Source of the DNA: Phoronis australis
Taxonomy: Eukaryota > Phoronida > Phoronidae
Direction of reading: 5' to 3'
Assembly: GCA_002633005.1 (NCBI GenBank)
Contig: NMRA01000523.1
Span: forward strand, 181,216-245,215
Length of the DNA: 64,000 nucleotides
Positions 34,121-46,473 of this stretch are shown here, in pieces. The translations under genes and the position numbers were made by a program. Within the stretch, counting starts at the first letter, position 1; each line of letters opens with the position of its first letter. The notes beneath the pieces are model-generated. The model searched no databases and was not told the origin of the DNA. It saw only the letters and a program-made list of their open reading frames with translations.

Positions 34121-35699
34121 ATGGTTTTCGGCACACCGGAAGACCCGGGGTTGTTTGTAAACTAATACTTCATTTGTATATTCACAATTTGATGAGACAA
34201 AGCATCGTTGACTTTGTTATTATTGGGGTTAGTAGTACTAGTAGCTGCAACAATTTTGTTGTTGCTGTTGTCCATCTATATCCTGTCTTATCCTATCGGA
34301 TTGCGGGCTAGGACTGGACCTTTTCTGCAGGAGGTTGAGAGAACCTCCCGAACCCCCCTGGCTACGGGCCTAATTTGTTACTTTCTGCACGTATTGATGC
34401 ATAATTAGACGACAACAAGTTGAAAACAGCACCACCTCATTGCGAAATCATGCAGTTGCTCATACCGAGTTCGGACAGTCATGCCAAACTAAAACTCAAG
34501 TACGACGACTCCGTACAGAATTTTTGAGAGTAGGTATCATAAAATTTTACATAACTTAAACTACCAGTTACAAATTTCAATTATACTTCTCATGCGCGTT
34601 GTCTAGGGTTACATGGTAGTACTCAAACACAAAAGTTTAGCTAAACAGGAACAAATTTAAAAAATTGACACTCTAAGGTTATTGTTCTGTAAACTATCAG
34701 TGAAGTCTCCCGAGCATAGTCAGTATAAATCCGTTAACAAGACTATTCATATTGGCTTCCGCCATTATTGTGTCATTCACCGTGACGACACCCAACGGGT
34801 GTGTGCGCGCCGACGACATGAGCGAGGACTCGACTACCATGGCCGATTTTAATTTGTCAAATTCAAAATTGTGAAAAGTCTTTGTTTAAAATACATGTAC
34901 ATGTATAGAGAACAAAATATTTGAGCAGTGTAATGGAAAAATACACATAGGCAAAATATAGAGTAAATCAAGAAAAAATTTCGACAGCAAAGGTAATATA
35001 AATTACAAGGAATACATCATAAGCCAGAGGGTGACCCAGTAATCAGAGGTGAGCAGGTGAAAGTAGGTGATTGGAGGGTGGGAAGATACAGAAACTGTAG
35101 GATTTTGTCCAGAGGGTCAGGGAAGTGATAAACATAAGATAGATCTGCTGAACAAGATGTAGGAGCAAAAACGGAGAGTGGGGCCAAAAAGTTTGGGGCG
35201 GAGATAGCTTTCCGCCTCCTAATAATGCAGGTGTTAATATCAATTAATTAACAATTAATTATAAAAACTTTCAACACACAAAATTTGTCTTGAAATAAAG
35301 TTGAAAAATTAACAGACTCTCCACCTCCCAACCGTCAAATGATTCCGTAGCAAATGTCCAAAAACTTCCCTCTTAACACCATCCAAACACGAGTTTATAC
35401 ATGTATGTTTGTTTCGAAAATACACACCTTACGACATTCTACATTCAAGCAGGGAGGTCTGTGCCAAGTTACAGGAAACACTCCCAAATGGCGACTGTGC
35501 TCAACTGAGTTGCTAAGTCTTTTGAGTATTAGTTTCGTTCTTTACTCATAGTTGTTATATTTTTCTATCATTTTATCTTCATTACGACTCCTCTATTGAC
35601 TTACGGTGACGTTATATTAGAAAACCCGTTTGTACAGCTGTACAGACCCAGCGAAGCCGAAGGCAACCTGACAGAGCCGAACCCGGCTTTGGGTGATGT

Positions 35700-35820
35700 A
35701 CAGTAAGTGATGCCGGGGTCGAGGGAGTTGTGGGTAGTGGGTAGATGGGGTTGTGGGTCAAGGATGTCGTGAGTCGAGGTGTGTGGGGATAGAAGGGGTC
35801 GGGTTTTAGAACAAGTACAC
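35700..35820 (+). repeat. G-rich minisatellite, copy 1
   Basis: Irregular repeats of TCGAGGGAGTTGTGGGTAG, closing with GTTTTAGAACAA. The same array and ending recur at 38877-38963. Confidence 0.55.
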
Positions 35821-36263
35821 GCACGTGCGGAACAAAGTGCAAGTTGAGGTCTTAAGCAAGCTATTTGATTGACAATTGGATCAGATTTTTTCACCGGCAC
35901 GGGTTGGTGATTTTGTCATTATTGTGAGAGAATGCAAAGACAATAACAATTTTCGTACCCGGGTCAAAGATGATGATTTGTTTGATTTTGGCCTTACTAG
36001 GGTCCATCATCTTTGCTTAGGGACATTATTTTCAATGTTTGCCCTTACTGGAGGTTTTGATCGTTGGAGGCCATAGAATCCTTAATTGTCAATGAGTACC
36101 TTCGACAATGTTAGACAGGATTGCATATAACATTGACACGCAATAAGTGCACCCAAACAGACAGTGGGGTTAACCACAATTTAAACGATCCTTAGATACG
36201 ACTCTAACATACTACTATTTCATCACAAATAGCGTGCTTCTTGTTATTATATGAAATAGAGAA

Positions 36264-36440
36264 GGCAGTGTGGCTTAGCAGAAAACGTGTTTGCTTCCTT
36301 TACTGAAAGTCGTAGTTCGAGTCCCATTAGCACAGTGCTATACCCTTGGATGTATGCAAGAGAATGAATGGGAACCTGAACGTAATGCAAAAGCGATTTC
36401 TGGGTCTGTGCTCATATAAAAACCTGATGTAATACTGAAG
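36264..36440 (+). mobile_element. tRNA-derived SINE
   Basis: Pol III-type boxes: A box TGGCTTAGCAGAAAACG (36271-36287) and B box GTAGTTCGAGTCCCA (36312-36326), about 40 bases apart. The body that follows (GAATGGGAACCTGAACGTAA and GGGTCTGTGCTC) recurs at 40500-40555 without the head. Not a functional tRNA: the cloverleaf does not close. Confidence 0.6.
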
Positions 36441-37234
36441 CGATTTCTGGAGGTGTGTTTGTGTAAAAAAACACCGCGGACTGTTACCCGATCCGTGCAA
36501 TAATGCAGGTGTCGTTCATCACGTCGCCTCCATTCTTTGACGCGCCCATCCACCTTTCTCAGACAGAGCCTGGACTCATCAATGAACATGACAATCCGCC
36601 ACATGTTTTGGTGTCACCGTTAGTGTTTCCGGACGGTGAGCTACAGTCATTACGAGCTCCCTGGGGATTGTTCTAAAGTCCCCTCGACCCTCACATCCCA
36701 CGACCCTCTCGGCCCACGATCTGTGGCAAGAGATGTATCTTTGCGCTTTTTGCACATTTCATAATCATAATTGTGAGCATGCTATCGTTGTCACGGAAAT
36801 ACATGTAGGTCCACGAGCGGCTAGCAATGGTCCTGTTCTACTAAAGAATGCCACCCAAAAAAAGAACCGATTTTTTATCAATTTAGATCGAGTAGTTCTA
36901 CTAGATAACGGTAGGTTCGGTTGCGTTACCTGACACCTGACGGTGTTGAAATTATCCAATGGCGTAATTGGTTTCACCCGCCGCCTGTTCAGCAGTTCAC
37001 AACACAGGTTAGTAATGTCAGACTATCGCATGAATTCATCGCTTAACACCAATAAATAATCAAACTTCGATGCAAAACCCTTAAAAATAGACCGAGTTCT
37101 TATGAAAATGTGCTGATATATTTCGCTGTTACGGATTTACTGGTGTTTGGACACAGCGCAGCCCCAAAGTTCGGCAGGCCAAATTACCAAGGTCCGTAGC
37201 AGGAGTTTGGGGTCTGTTCGGAGATAAATTCGAA

Positions 37235-37597
37235 GTGATATTCCGTGAAATACAGACAGGAGAACCTAGATCTGTGTTGTTTATACTTGTGATTTTTTTA
37301 GTTCGGAACCCGATCAAGCCCGTTGAGGACGGACTGTCGGACTCGTTATCCCGGCCAGTAGCTCGGAACCCGATCAGGCCCGTCGCGGCCTTCGGGACTG
37401 GCACGAACATAACCCTGTTTGGGTTGGAAGCTAAAACCTCCAGTCACGAAAAGACTATAATAGTGAGCCAAAGAGATAATGTGCACGTAACTATTTATGT
37501 GAATCATAGCCACGAAACTGAAAATCTACTTACTTGTCAAGGGCCGCGAAGTCGGGTTCCCCTTCCACAGACCGTCAGGGCAAAGGTTGTAAAGTAA
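37235..37597 (+). CDS. Second conserved frame of the unrecognised TIR element
   Basis: A 120-codon frame whose first part, FREIQTGEP with an upstream LFGDKFEV, also appears (broken by stops) on the - strand of copy 1 around 13000-12900. Residues ~28-52 hold a small internal duplication, VRNPIKPVEDG and ARNPIRPVAAFG. Function unknown. It may be an upstream exon of the 37924 frame, or partly non-coding. Confidence 0.3.
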   Translation: MIFREIQTGEPRSVLFILVIFLVRNPIKPVEDGLSDSLSRPVARNPIRPVAAFGTGTNITLFGLEAKTSSHEKTIIVSQRDNVHVTIYVNHSHETENLLTCQGPRSRVPLPQTVRAKVVK

Positions 37598-37923
37598 CAA
37601 TGATTTGAATAATGTATTTGTATCTCTAAATAAAGATTCCCCTAACATGTGACCATAGCATATAAAATCGAGTAATTGTTTCACAACAGCTTTCTGTTAG
37701 CAAACACTGAATTAGCATGCGCTCACACGGCCTCGGTGCCCGGTCAATTACCTTTATTGCTGGCATCAAAAGCCGGTAACGCAGTGGTTTATTCATTGCT
37801 GGCTCATTAAAAACGCTTGCACTCACGAGCACTCCAAGGCATTACAAATTGTATCTAATCAGACAGACTTTGTTTCAGTTTCATATAAGCCTTGGTTAGG
37901 ATGAGAATAATTCATTTTGAAAC

Positions 37924-38430
37924 ATGGCAACTCGCCCGGCGCCAATCCCGACTTCGTCAAAAGCTCATCCGACAAAGACTTCACGGGTCGGATCGTTAAG
38001 TTTCACAGGCTTTCAGTTCGAACAGGAATACACTGATCAAGAAATACTAGAGAGGCGCCGTGAACATGCACATGCAACGGAGCGTATGGATAGTTCTCTG
38101 GTAAGCCGGAATTTGCCAGAGAAATCACTGTGGACGAAATGCCTGCCCGGCACAGACACGGAGTTGTTTCACGGCCTCATACTTGCTATTAACAGCTTGC
38201 CTTCCATTCTTCACTACCGCAAGCCACTACCTAAGCATTTCGGGCTCTCGAGGAAGTCGAAAAAACGATATACCCGCTTTCTTCGCAGCTTCATAGTTCT
38301 TGCACGCGGGAACGATGAACCGCAATATACATGTAGCGTCATTCACTCTGCAGACGAACCACTGACGTCGCTGCGTCGTTTCTCACCTTCCTCACAGGTT
38401 AACGCGACACCTTTTGGCAAGATGAGGTAG
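37924..38430 (+). CDS. 168-aa protein of the unrecognised TIR element
   Basis: I do not recognise the family. The N-terminus is Pro/Ser/Thr-rich, residues ~40-60 form a charged stretch (YTDQEILERRREHAHATERM), and the C-terminal half has FHGLILAINSLPSILHY, KHFGLSRKSKKRYTRFLRSF and RRFSPSSQVNATPFGK. The same segments are found in copy 1 and partly in copy 2, so it is an element gene and not chance. No acidic catalytic triad is apparent, so it is unlikely to be the transposase by itself; it could be one exon of a larger protein or a DNA-binding accessory. Confidence 0.5.
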   Translation: MATRPAPIPTSSKAHPTKTSRVGSLSFTGFQFEQEYTDQEILERRREHAHATERMDSSLVSRNLPEKSLWTKCLPGTDTELFHGLILAINSLPSILHYRKPLPKHFGLSRKSKKRYTRFLRSFIVLARGNDEPQYTCSVIHSADEPLTSLRRFSPSSQVNATPFGKMR

Positions 38431-38876
38431 ACCGTATAAGAGGCGATATGGACATAGACCGATTAAGACGGTAAAAAAGACTAATTAATTCGGGTGTCAT
38501 TCTCCTTTAAGGAGAGAGCACGTTTACGTGAATGGACATAATTTCGTATTTTTATTGTTTGCTTGTTGTTGTATACTCGTTTACAATATACTCCAGGTAA
38601 CGTTGAGATACTTTTTATTTAACAGTTTTTTAAGTTATATTTCCTGAAGAAGTTACATGTACATATTCGTCTGTTCAGTGGCTGATTTAGAGGTGCAGTA
38701 AAAAGCACGAACCTGCCATTCACTGAAAAGCAGACGAGACGATTATACTTTGCCGGGAACGAGATTTGTAACGTTGGTAGGTCTTTAATTTGATTTTGTC
38801 GTGTAGTTTTTTTTCTGTTTTTGTCTTTCAAACTTTCGTTGGCACTGCAAGTTAACGCTTGTTCTATGTTAAGATC

Positions 38877-38963
38877 GAGTCGAACTTCTGTAGACTGGGT
38901 CGAGGGGGTTGTGGGTAGAGGGGATCGTGCGGAGTGGGGATCGAGGGGGTTTTAGAACAAACC
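38877..38963 (+). repeat. G-rich minisatellite, copy 2
   Basis: GTCGAGGGGGTTGTGGGTAG units followed by GTTTTAGAACAA. The two copies flank the 36842-38509 element at unequal distances. Confidence 0.5.
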
Positions 38964-41900
38964 CTTTCCTGGAGGGTGAACGCGCTCGGAGGTTAGCTCA
39001 GTGCAGTCTTCTCTGAACTGTTTGGTCCGCGAGACGTCTGCCATAATGGTGCTTGTAGCTGTCGCGTCGACATTTTTCGTTTCCGCACTGCAGTCCGAAA
39101 GAGATACCTGTTTTGCCGGGAGGGGTTGCCAATTTTGGACGGACACTTCCCAGTATTGTTGTTTTTTGGAATTTCTGCTTCAGATTGGAATTGGCACTAG
39201 CATTCACTCCGAATCGTGCTGCTACCACATTCTGGAAAACACTAGCATGAATCGGTCCAAGAGTTCGGGCCTTCTCTGTATTAAAACAACGCAGCATACT
39301 TGGTGTCAGAAAACCAGACTTTTACATTTGAAGAAAACTCCAGTCTGGGCATTCCAAACAATTTGCATATTTGAGATTCATGGTGAGCCAGCTAACAGCA
39401 GGAGCTCCATGCTATAATTCAGTGTCTCACAATTTGATGTTTACGCCCGGTGTTTCAGTAGCACCCGCACATCACAGGCAGTGACACTGCTTGGCAAAAA
39501 TTTGCAACATTCACTTTGAGACCAACCCGTTTTTGCCAGCAAAGTTACCTAGAGTATCAAAATTTATTAACAAAATGCGATATAGACCCAATTCACGCCG
39601 ACAGGAGGCTCGCTACGATAACTCTGTTGTCTTGCCGGCATACTCACGGGTTGTATTCCGCGTTGGTCGGACGGGCTAGAAAAATACGCCGTCGGACACT
39701 CAACTGTCTGTTTTACATTCCCTAGGGACTTTGAGATTTGAGAGCGTTGTGTCGTTGCCATAAACCGCGACGAAAGAAAACATGACCGTGTAAAATTTAA
39801 ATGTTTTCGAAAAGTTAGATCATATTTTGTTGCATCTCGGTTGCCAACTGGAGCATCATAGCAACGACCGGAGAATCTTCGGCAAGCCAGGTTGTGTTTT
39901 CCTGACTACGGGTTGACGATGCATTTTTCTTTCCAAAAAGGACAGGGCCTTCAATCCCTCGATTTTGGGGCCGAATATCAGCCTTATTCCCCTCTCAAAA
40001 ATATTGAAAAATTCCCCGAAATACCCCGGCCCCACGAGGCCTAAAAATTCCCATTAGGGATAGAAAAGCTCTCTCCGAAGTTCAAATCACATGTAACCAC
40101 ACAAGTGACAATTTAAAAGAGCACAAAATGCTACTTGAGAGAGAGCCTATGAGAGCTTGCAACAGGGCGCCGAGGGGTGCTATTGATGATGATCGGGAGG
40201 TAGATTTTTCCCTCACTTCGCTCCAGTCGGCGAAAAAATTCCACTCTCTCAGAAGGCACAGGCACCTTTTCCCTTGGATGAACGAGGCCCCTGAAGAAAC
40301 ATGATAACCATGCTTGCTCTGTCCATTTAACTGAAACTGAGCTCTAAAACGAGGTTATGCTTTGGACGAACGAATTAGGTGTTTTATTAAAATCAGCTTG
40401 GTCCAGATTGATATTTGAAACCTAACACATAAAATAGACGTAAGAATTATTAAAACCAAGAAAGCAGAATTGATGGTCAAATAATTACTTGTGAATGTGT
40501 GCAAGGGAGTGAATGAGAACCTGGATATAATGCCAAAGCGGGGCTGTGCTCGTTGTTTTTTTTTTCTCAAAATTTAAAACTTAAATGCTCAAATAATTTT
40601 TATTCTTTCAGATCAATGAAAAATCAACTGTTAATCCCGTAGTCCCTACCTCTCCAGGACCTAGGGTATGCTTGTTGTTAATAATATTCTTGATCAACAA
40701 ATTAAACCAGATGTGACTAATTGCACATGACAGCAAAATGCGATGAGCCACCACAGTCGAATATATCTTCAACTCGTCAACAATACAAGCAGATAACCTG
40801 GTTCGTGTAGAAAGCATTTTTATCAACAATTTGCAAGAAGAAAACTAACCCTACATTCAGCCTAATATCTAATCCGTAACACTACGACCGCCGCAGTTTG
40901 GTCATATTTACTTTTCATGTTTCGAACCTAGTTTTCCGAAAAAAACATATACCCTTTCGTCAGACAACTCTTGAATGCATTGACTTGTTCCCTAATGTAT
41001 TTTTCTACGTCTCTGTGTTTAATTATCGACATATTTTTAAGATTTAATATCCAGGTTGAACTCGAAAGACCGGCCACTTAACTCACGCAACTCAACTTCC
41101 GCTTTGTTTATCGCAGTGGATTTTAATGTCCGCCGCGTGAATTGGGTCTAGTTGGAAAGGGGAATGCCACGACGTAAAAAAAGTAAATGAAAACACGCAC
41201 GAGTGAGCAGAATTTCCAAAGTGTTTTATTGAGGTGTTTATATTTTAATGAAGCATACAAATGTTTTCAGATGATCAGTGCAATGGACCCAATTGAGCTG
41301 CCTACGCACGTCTGCTACAAAGTGTATCAGACCGCCGGCAATTATTTTTTTAATAATACTAAATTTTCTGGAATTCTGTTCCTTGAAAAAATTAAGTTGA
41401 AAGAAAACTTAAAATTTTTAATCTCGGTTGTTCACCACTTCTGATGTTTTTAATACCCAAACGAAGTGACCTTGAGGAGAAGTGAAAAGTAGAAATGCTG
41501 ACCGCCATCTGGTGGTGTGCATTTGAAGTAGTCAGTTGAATTCAAAATAGATACATTCGCAGCATTATCGTTTTCGCATTGTACTTTTACTCAGTTTTAA
41601 TGAATGGCCCTTTTCGACTACATCTAGCCTCCTTTGCATCTGTGACATTAACCCGGGTTATTTTCACGGGACATGTATGGAAGTATTAGTTTGTTTCTGT
41701 GGGTAGGATAAATCAATTTTTCTCAGCATCTGTTTGTTTTCGCCAATGCCTCTCTGTTTTTAATTGTGGCGCCAATATGAGCTCCAACGTTTTCTAGACA
41801 GAATGATATTTCGAATTTGGGAAGGTTTTCATTGTTCGAGGCTTTTAAGGTTTTGTAAATTGCCATTTGTTAATTAAGAAGGATAACTGAATTAAATCCG

Positions 41901-42649
41901 ACGTGAAAAACAATATTATCGAGTGCAACTATAACTTATTATACAATAATTGACTTTGACCAAGGTCCACAAACTGGTTTTCATACCCCAAAATGTGATA
42001 AAAAATAACGAGGCGAAGCAGATTTGCAACGCATGTCGTTTTTCACTTAGTCTAGGTTTTACAAAACGTCCCTTTGGTCAAAATGTACTCACTGTGGGTA
42101 GCAGATTTTAGCTCAGCGATCTCAACCAAAACTTAAACGAGCAATGCTTTAAGCGCGCAAACCAAAAGTTCAGGGTTGACACAGTTAGAATTTTCAGAAG
42201 AAACTGTTGGCATCAATGTTTTTTGTAAGATAAATTTGGGTGAAGCGTTTCTCATTTACGGGATAGAAAATATGCAACTTTTTCATGACAGTGGAAAGGT
42301 TTAACCAAAACATAAACATTTCGTCAATTTTAACCCTGTTTGTGTTTCCCTATTTTTTTTATTTTTTAAAGTGAGCGGGGTTTCCGTGGAAACCTTATTA
42401 CATATGGTCCCAGTTGCGTGAGTACCCACAATGCATGAGTCCGCTGTCACTCACTATGGCGGCCATTTTAGGTGGTGGTGCATAACTAAAGATAGAAATT
42501 AAACCAAAACATTCCTATTAAATTCATTTAAGTTATAAAAGATTGGACTTGTGTTGAACAAGCATGATTTGGGCTTAAGTTTTGACTGAACTACAAATAC
42601 CTTAGAATCAGTTACTAAAACGAAACGGAAAGTTTAGCTTTAGAACCTT
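38964..42649. other. Intergenic, no supported gene
   Basis: The 138-codon frame at 39001-39417 has overlapping frames of similar length on the other strand and no motif. 39990-40110 has runs of ATTCCCC-type words. A SINE fragment lies at 40490. Confidence 0.5.
40490..40560 (+). mobile_element. SINE body fragment
   Basis: Matches 36350-36410 (GTGCAAGGGAGTGAATGAGA, AATGCCAAAGCGGGGCTG) but lacks the tRNA-like head. Ends near a poly-T run at 40556. Confidence 0.5.
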
Positions 42650-43740
42650 TAACTATATTTGTATTTGTATTTATTTATTATAGTGACAAGTACAATTAAA
42701 TCAAACAGCTATAGGTATAACATTCGTAAGAAAGATAAGTACCCAGCCCAGTAGGGCTTTAACCACACAACTCAGATGTAGGCCTACCATAAGTGCGTCG
42801 GTTTCCAAGTTCAAAAGCAGACTTGATAAATTTGGCAAATTGCCTAGTGAAATACTGAAATAGCAGTTTTAACGTATCCAATCTTCGGAAATCTGCAATG
42901 TTAGGGATTTGAATTAAATCATGATTAAACAGAATAGACCTCCGTGAGTTATAAAAAGAAAAATCAAACATAAAATTTAGCTCGTCCTCTACAGAACCAG
43001 AATCACAACATAAGCAAAGCCTTTCACTTACAGGAGTGTTTACATACATTATACATAACGACCAGTTTTCAAGTGCAATGGGAGATTTCCTGCTCTAAGC
43101 TGAGCCAGAAGAGATCGCTCGGAACGAGATAAATTAATCTTTACATACGGCTCAGTTACAAACTCGTGCTTAAAAAATGTAGGCTCTTAACTTGGGTTTT
43201 GTTACAACATACTCAGCCCAAACATGTTTCGCGTATTCATATAGTTTGTCTCTAGCGTCTATTACGAGTCAAGTAGTCAAATTTTGAAAACAGGATTGCA
43301 TGCCAGTTATGTTAAACAAATTTTTGATTCCGTCTATCCAACCCTTTCTACCAACAGAGTAGTCCCATGAAAATACCAGGTCCTTTTTCAGTAATCTATC
43401 ACTACCTGTGGTTGCTAGTTTGTTCCTAAGACGCAGCACATTTTCCAATGAAGTCCCACCCCATATTGCCACTAACGGCATGAGTAGCTGTAAATCGGTT
43501 GATCCCTAAATAAAAACGCATAGCTCTGTTTTGAATATTTTCATCATTACCAAAATTTTAGGAACCTCAAACAGATGAACCTTAATCCAAAATTGGTGCC
43601 ACACACGAATTAAATAATGTTTTAAACGTCCAAATCCTAGATTCTTGTTATCGTGGAATGTTGAGCATATCTTCCCTAACGCTTTATCAGAAGCTTCAGA
43701 TAACGTATTCAAATTTTCTTTGAAGTCAAGGTGATCCGGA
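42650..43740 (-). mobile_element. Non-LTR retrotransposon (LINE) 3' fragment
   Basis: The - strand shows the C-terminal end of an ORF2-type protein in pieces: 43712-43506 and 43481-43269 (RLKHYLIRVWHQFW; RNKLATTGSDRLLKKDLVF; SWD), then 43049-42759 with RLCLCCDSGSVEDELNFMFD, the Cys-containing post-RT motif before CxxYxxxR. Frame changes and a break near 43050-43260 make it inactive. It ends in AAATAC repeats (42690-42655), a tail typical of LINE 3' ends. The reverse transcriptase itself is not present. Confidence 0.7.
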
Positions 43741-43879
43741 GCTTTTGAAAACTTTTTTCATATAAACAGCCACGACTACATTTAATGGAATGTATAATTG
43801 CTCTGTCCACAGTTGAAGTCAGGTGCTTAAGAACAACGTTCGCGAAGGCGTGCTATCTATCGGCGCTGGCCAAATGGAA

Positions 43880-44110
43880 ACTTCGCGTGCCTAAAACACA
43901 TCCGTAAATTAGTTGTTAACGGCGGACCCCATTGGCGGCCTAAATTAATTAGTTGTGACGCCAATTGAAGTTAACGGTGTTAATTAATCATTTACGACGT
44001 TAATCGATCATCTACGGCCAAATTATCTTCTGACTGCGTAAATCCATTAGTATGCCTAATTTGTCCAAATAAATCATTAATTTATACCACTTAAAGACTA
44101 ATTTGCGCGG
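43880..44110 (+). repeat. Degenerate ~20-bp periodic AT-rich array
   Basis: Successive units such as TAAATTAGTTGTTAACGGCG, TTAATTAATCATTTACGACG and TTAATCGATCATCTACGGCC, each 17-22 bases with a G/C-rich end. Confidence 0.5.
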
Positions 44111-45010
44111 CAAGCATTGGATTTAGGCCGCAAATGAATTGTTACTGGGTATTAGCCAGGATTTGCCGCTCAGACATTCGCACCCCCGAACTGCCAAATG
44201 GAATCTGGGAGAATTTTAGGGGGCTGGGCATGCTCCTCTTGCCCCCCCCCCCTAAATCCGCCACTGGTTTACACAATCATAATTTAATTTACGCCGTAAA
44301 GCATTATTTAATGTCGTTATCAATAACCAATTCACTCACGTAACGAGGAAGAAACCAATCAAATTCTAAACTCAATTGACAAATTCAGTAATTTAACACA
44401 ACAAAGTGCTTTTCCACTAATCATCTTCAACGTCAAAAGCTTACGCACAAATATTCCTCACGTTGAGTGTACAAAAATCTGTATTAAGGAATCCTGACAT
44501 ATTCCTACATCTTCTAAAACTCGTGCTACTTGTATGAATCATTCATCTTCAACAAATCTCACTATGAACTCGAGATGTCCCATCATTGGTTCATCTTTTC
44601 ACGGGAAATCTAGAATACAGTCTCCAGCAGTCCTGCTCTAATAAAGAGGTTAAGACAAATAAATGATATTGTATGATGTGGACCCATGGCCCAGAAGAGT
44701 TTCTTACACTCTGGTATTACAGCAACAATTTTCGTTTGACTATAAAGTGAACTCAACACTTTTCTCATTTCCGGTGTCTCAATCTGACCCAAATAAACCA
44801 ACATACACCACTACTTGTCGTAGAACTCGCGTCACACATTACCATTAAAAAAGCAGAACGACCGCAAAAAATACTTGTACGTCTGCTTACATTAACGTCA
44901 TTACCTTCACGACTAGACAAGCATCTCGACAAACGACGATCAATCATCAGAAGAAAATCTCTTAAAGACGAAGGATATTTTAACATTTCCAAAAACTCGA
45001 CTGATTCCAA

Positions 45011-45530
45011 CCATTGTTACAAAACTTTTGGATTTTTGGGAAAAGTAAAAGGTTATATCAATCTGAACTTTCAGGAGCACGTTGATATTTCGTTAAGTGA
45101 TATAGAACATATCATATAGGCATCAAACCTTTCAGAAGACGAATCTTAACTTCGGTCACATACTGTTGGTATTGTTTGGTCTAGTCGTGTTACTTCACAC
45201 TCGATTTAGAAGTTATCTCTGTGCTCAGGAAAAAACTAAGTGTTTCTTATTTCTTCAGATCAAGCTCATGAGATTTCAGCCATTGTTACAAAACTTTGGG
45301 AAAGGAGAAACATATCAAATTAAACTTTCAGGAGCCTGTTGATATTTCGTTGAGTGATATAAAATATATTAAAGAGGCATCAAACCTGGTCATTATGTCA
45401 GAAGACTAATCTTGATTTAGGTCACGTACCAACCGTTATAAAAATTAGTCTTACATGTATGTTGTTACTCCCTCGATTTAGAAGTGGTCTCCGGGTTCGG
45501 GAAAAACATTTCATTATTTCTTCAAACCAA
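45011..45530 (-). repeat. Direct tandem duplication just 3' of the otopetrin gene
   Basis: Units 45011-45255 and 45282-45530 share CATTGTTACAAAACTTT, CTTTCAGGAGC, GTTGATATTTCGTT, GGCATCAAACC, CTCGATTTAGAAGT and TATTTCTTCA in order. It begins about 50 bases past the stop codon, so it may lie in the 3' UTR. No AATAAA on the - strand was noted in it. Confidence 0.65.
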
Positions 45531-45582
45531 TCTGATAAAAAATCGGATTATGCTGTGATTGTAGATTGCAGTGTGGATACAT

Positions 45583-46473
45583 TTACCAAATAAGCTTGAA
45601 AAATAAAGTGGCTACATAAAAGCGATAAAATATAGCCATTGGATAAATAACGAGGTGAATGTTGACCCAACTTTTCCCGAAGACAGTTAGCTGAATGGGA
45701 AACAACGCCCCCGACTCATACTCACAAAAACTGTCCAGACCCCATTTGATGAAGTTGAATATTGATAAAAACGCAGTGCAATTATATAACTGGCGACGCT
45801 CATTTTCCGAAAGGTTCTCTCGAAAATTTCGCCCATATGCCTTCATGACAAACCAGTTTTGAAAGAAAACTTGGAGCATGTTGAAAATACACATGATAAC
45901 CAGATACCAACACAAAAATTCCTTTCCTTCAAACGTTTTTTCTTTTACTATTTCACTTTCGTTCAATATCATCGTGAAGGCTGGGATGATGCCAAAAATA
46001 TGCACTAACCACGTTCCGCCTGCGGAAAGATTCAATGAAAAATCTTCCACAGAAAAATTTGCCTCGTTTCTCTTGCAGAAAGTTGTTCCCCAATAGCCCA
46101 AAACGCTTGTGGTGATAAAGAAAAATAGTTGGCAAGAATAGTCTAAATACAATGCTATTACATATATGTTTTTGTTGAGAGCAAAATGTTTCGTTTCGGC
46201 AAGTGTAATGGTGTCTTGGTTATGTACCACGACAACTGCAATAATTTCGACTGTAACGTGAATTATAAGAAGGACAGTTAGAACAACAAACCAGGAAGTG
46301 AAATTGTTAGACTGGTTCTGTTCATGTCCTGGAAGTGCAGTTTGGACGCTTGCGTGAGACATGCAGCGTAGCCTTTGGGTTCTTTGACCGTCATTTCGCG
46401 ACGATGCCTGCGTTTCTGCATCCGCATTTCGGAGAAGTGGTGTAGATTCAGTACTCTCGTTTGAATGGCACGT
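45583..46473 (-). CDS. Otopetrin exon 2 (C-terminal half, TM7-TM12)
   Basis: The first ATG of this open frame (46362) is not the start. The frame is open back to a TATTACAG acceptor at 46474 and adds 37 Ser/Thr/Arg-rich residues of the loop between the two halves. Ends with FYRFYVATLFFKLIW and TAA at 45585-45583. Confidence 0.93.
   Translation of the reverse strand, partial: TCHSNESTESTPLLRNADAETQASSRNDGQRTQRLRCMSHASVQTALPGHEQNQSNNFTSWFVVLTVLLIIHVTVEIIAVVVVHNQDTITLAETKHFALNKNIYVIALYLDYSCQLFFFITTSVLGYWGTTFCKRNEANFSVEDFSLNLSAGGTWLVHIFGIIPAFTMILNESEIVKEKTFEGKEFLCWYLVIMCIFNMLQVFFQNWFVMKAYGRNFRENLSENERRQLYNCTAFLSIFNFIKWGLDSFCEYESGALFPIQLTVFGKSWVNIHLVIYPMAIFYRFYVATLFFKLIW

Larger units (their letters stand above)
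36842..38509 (+). mobile_element. TIR element of unrecognised family, copy 3 (best preserved)
   Basis: Ends are TAAAGAATGCCACCC at 36842 (three bases shorter than in copy 1) and GGGTGTCATTCTCCTTTA at 38492-38509. It carries two open frames, 37235-37597 and 37924-38430, parts of which are conserved in copy 1. No target-site duplication can be fixed by eye. Confidence 0.75.

Noticed and set aside
35601-35900. Pro/Ser/Thr-rich - strand frames
   Set aside because: Produced by translating the G-rich minisatellite; not a gene.
39001-39417. 138-codon open frame on the + strand
   Set aside because: Frames of similar length overlap it on the other strand, there are no splice sites or motifs, and the composition is not protein-like. 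Treated as chance.
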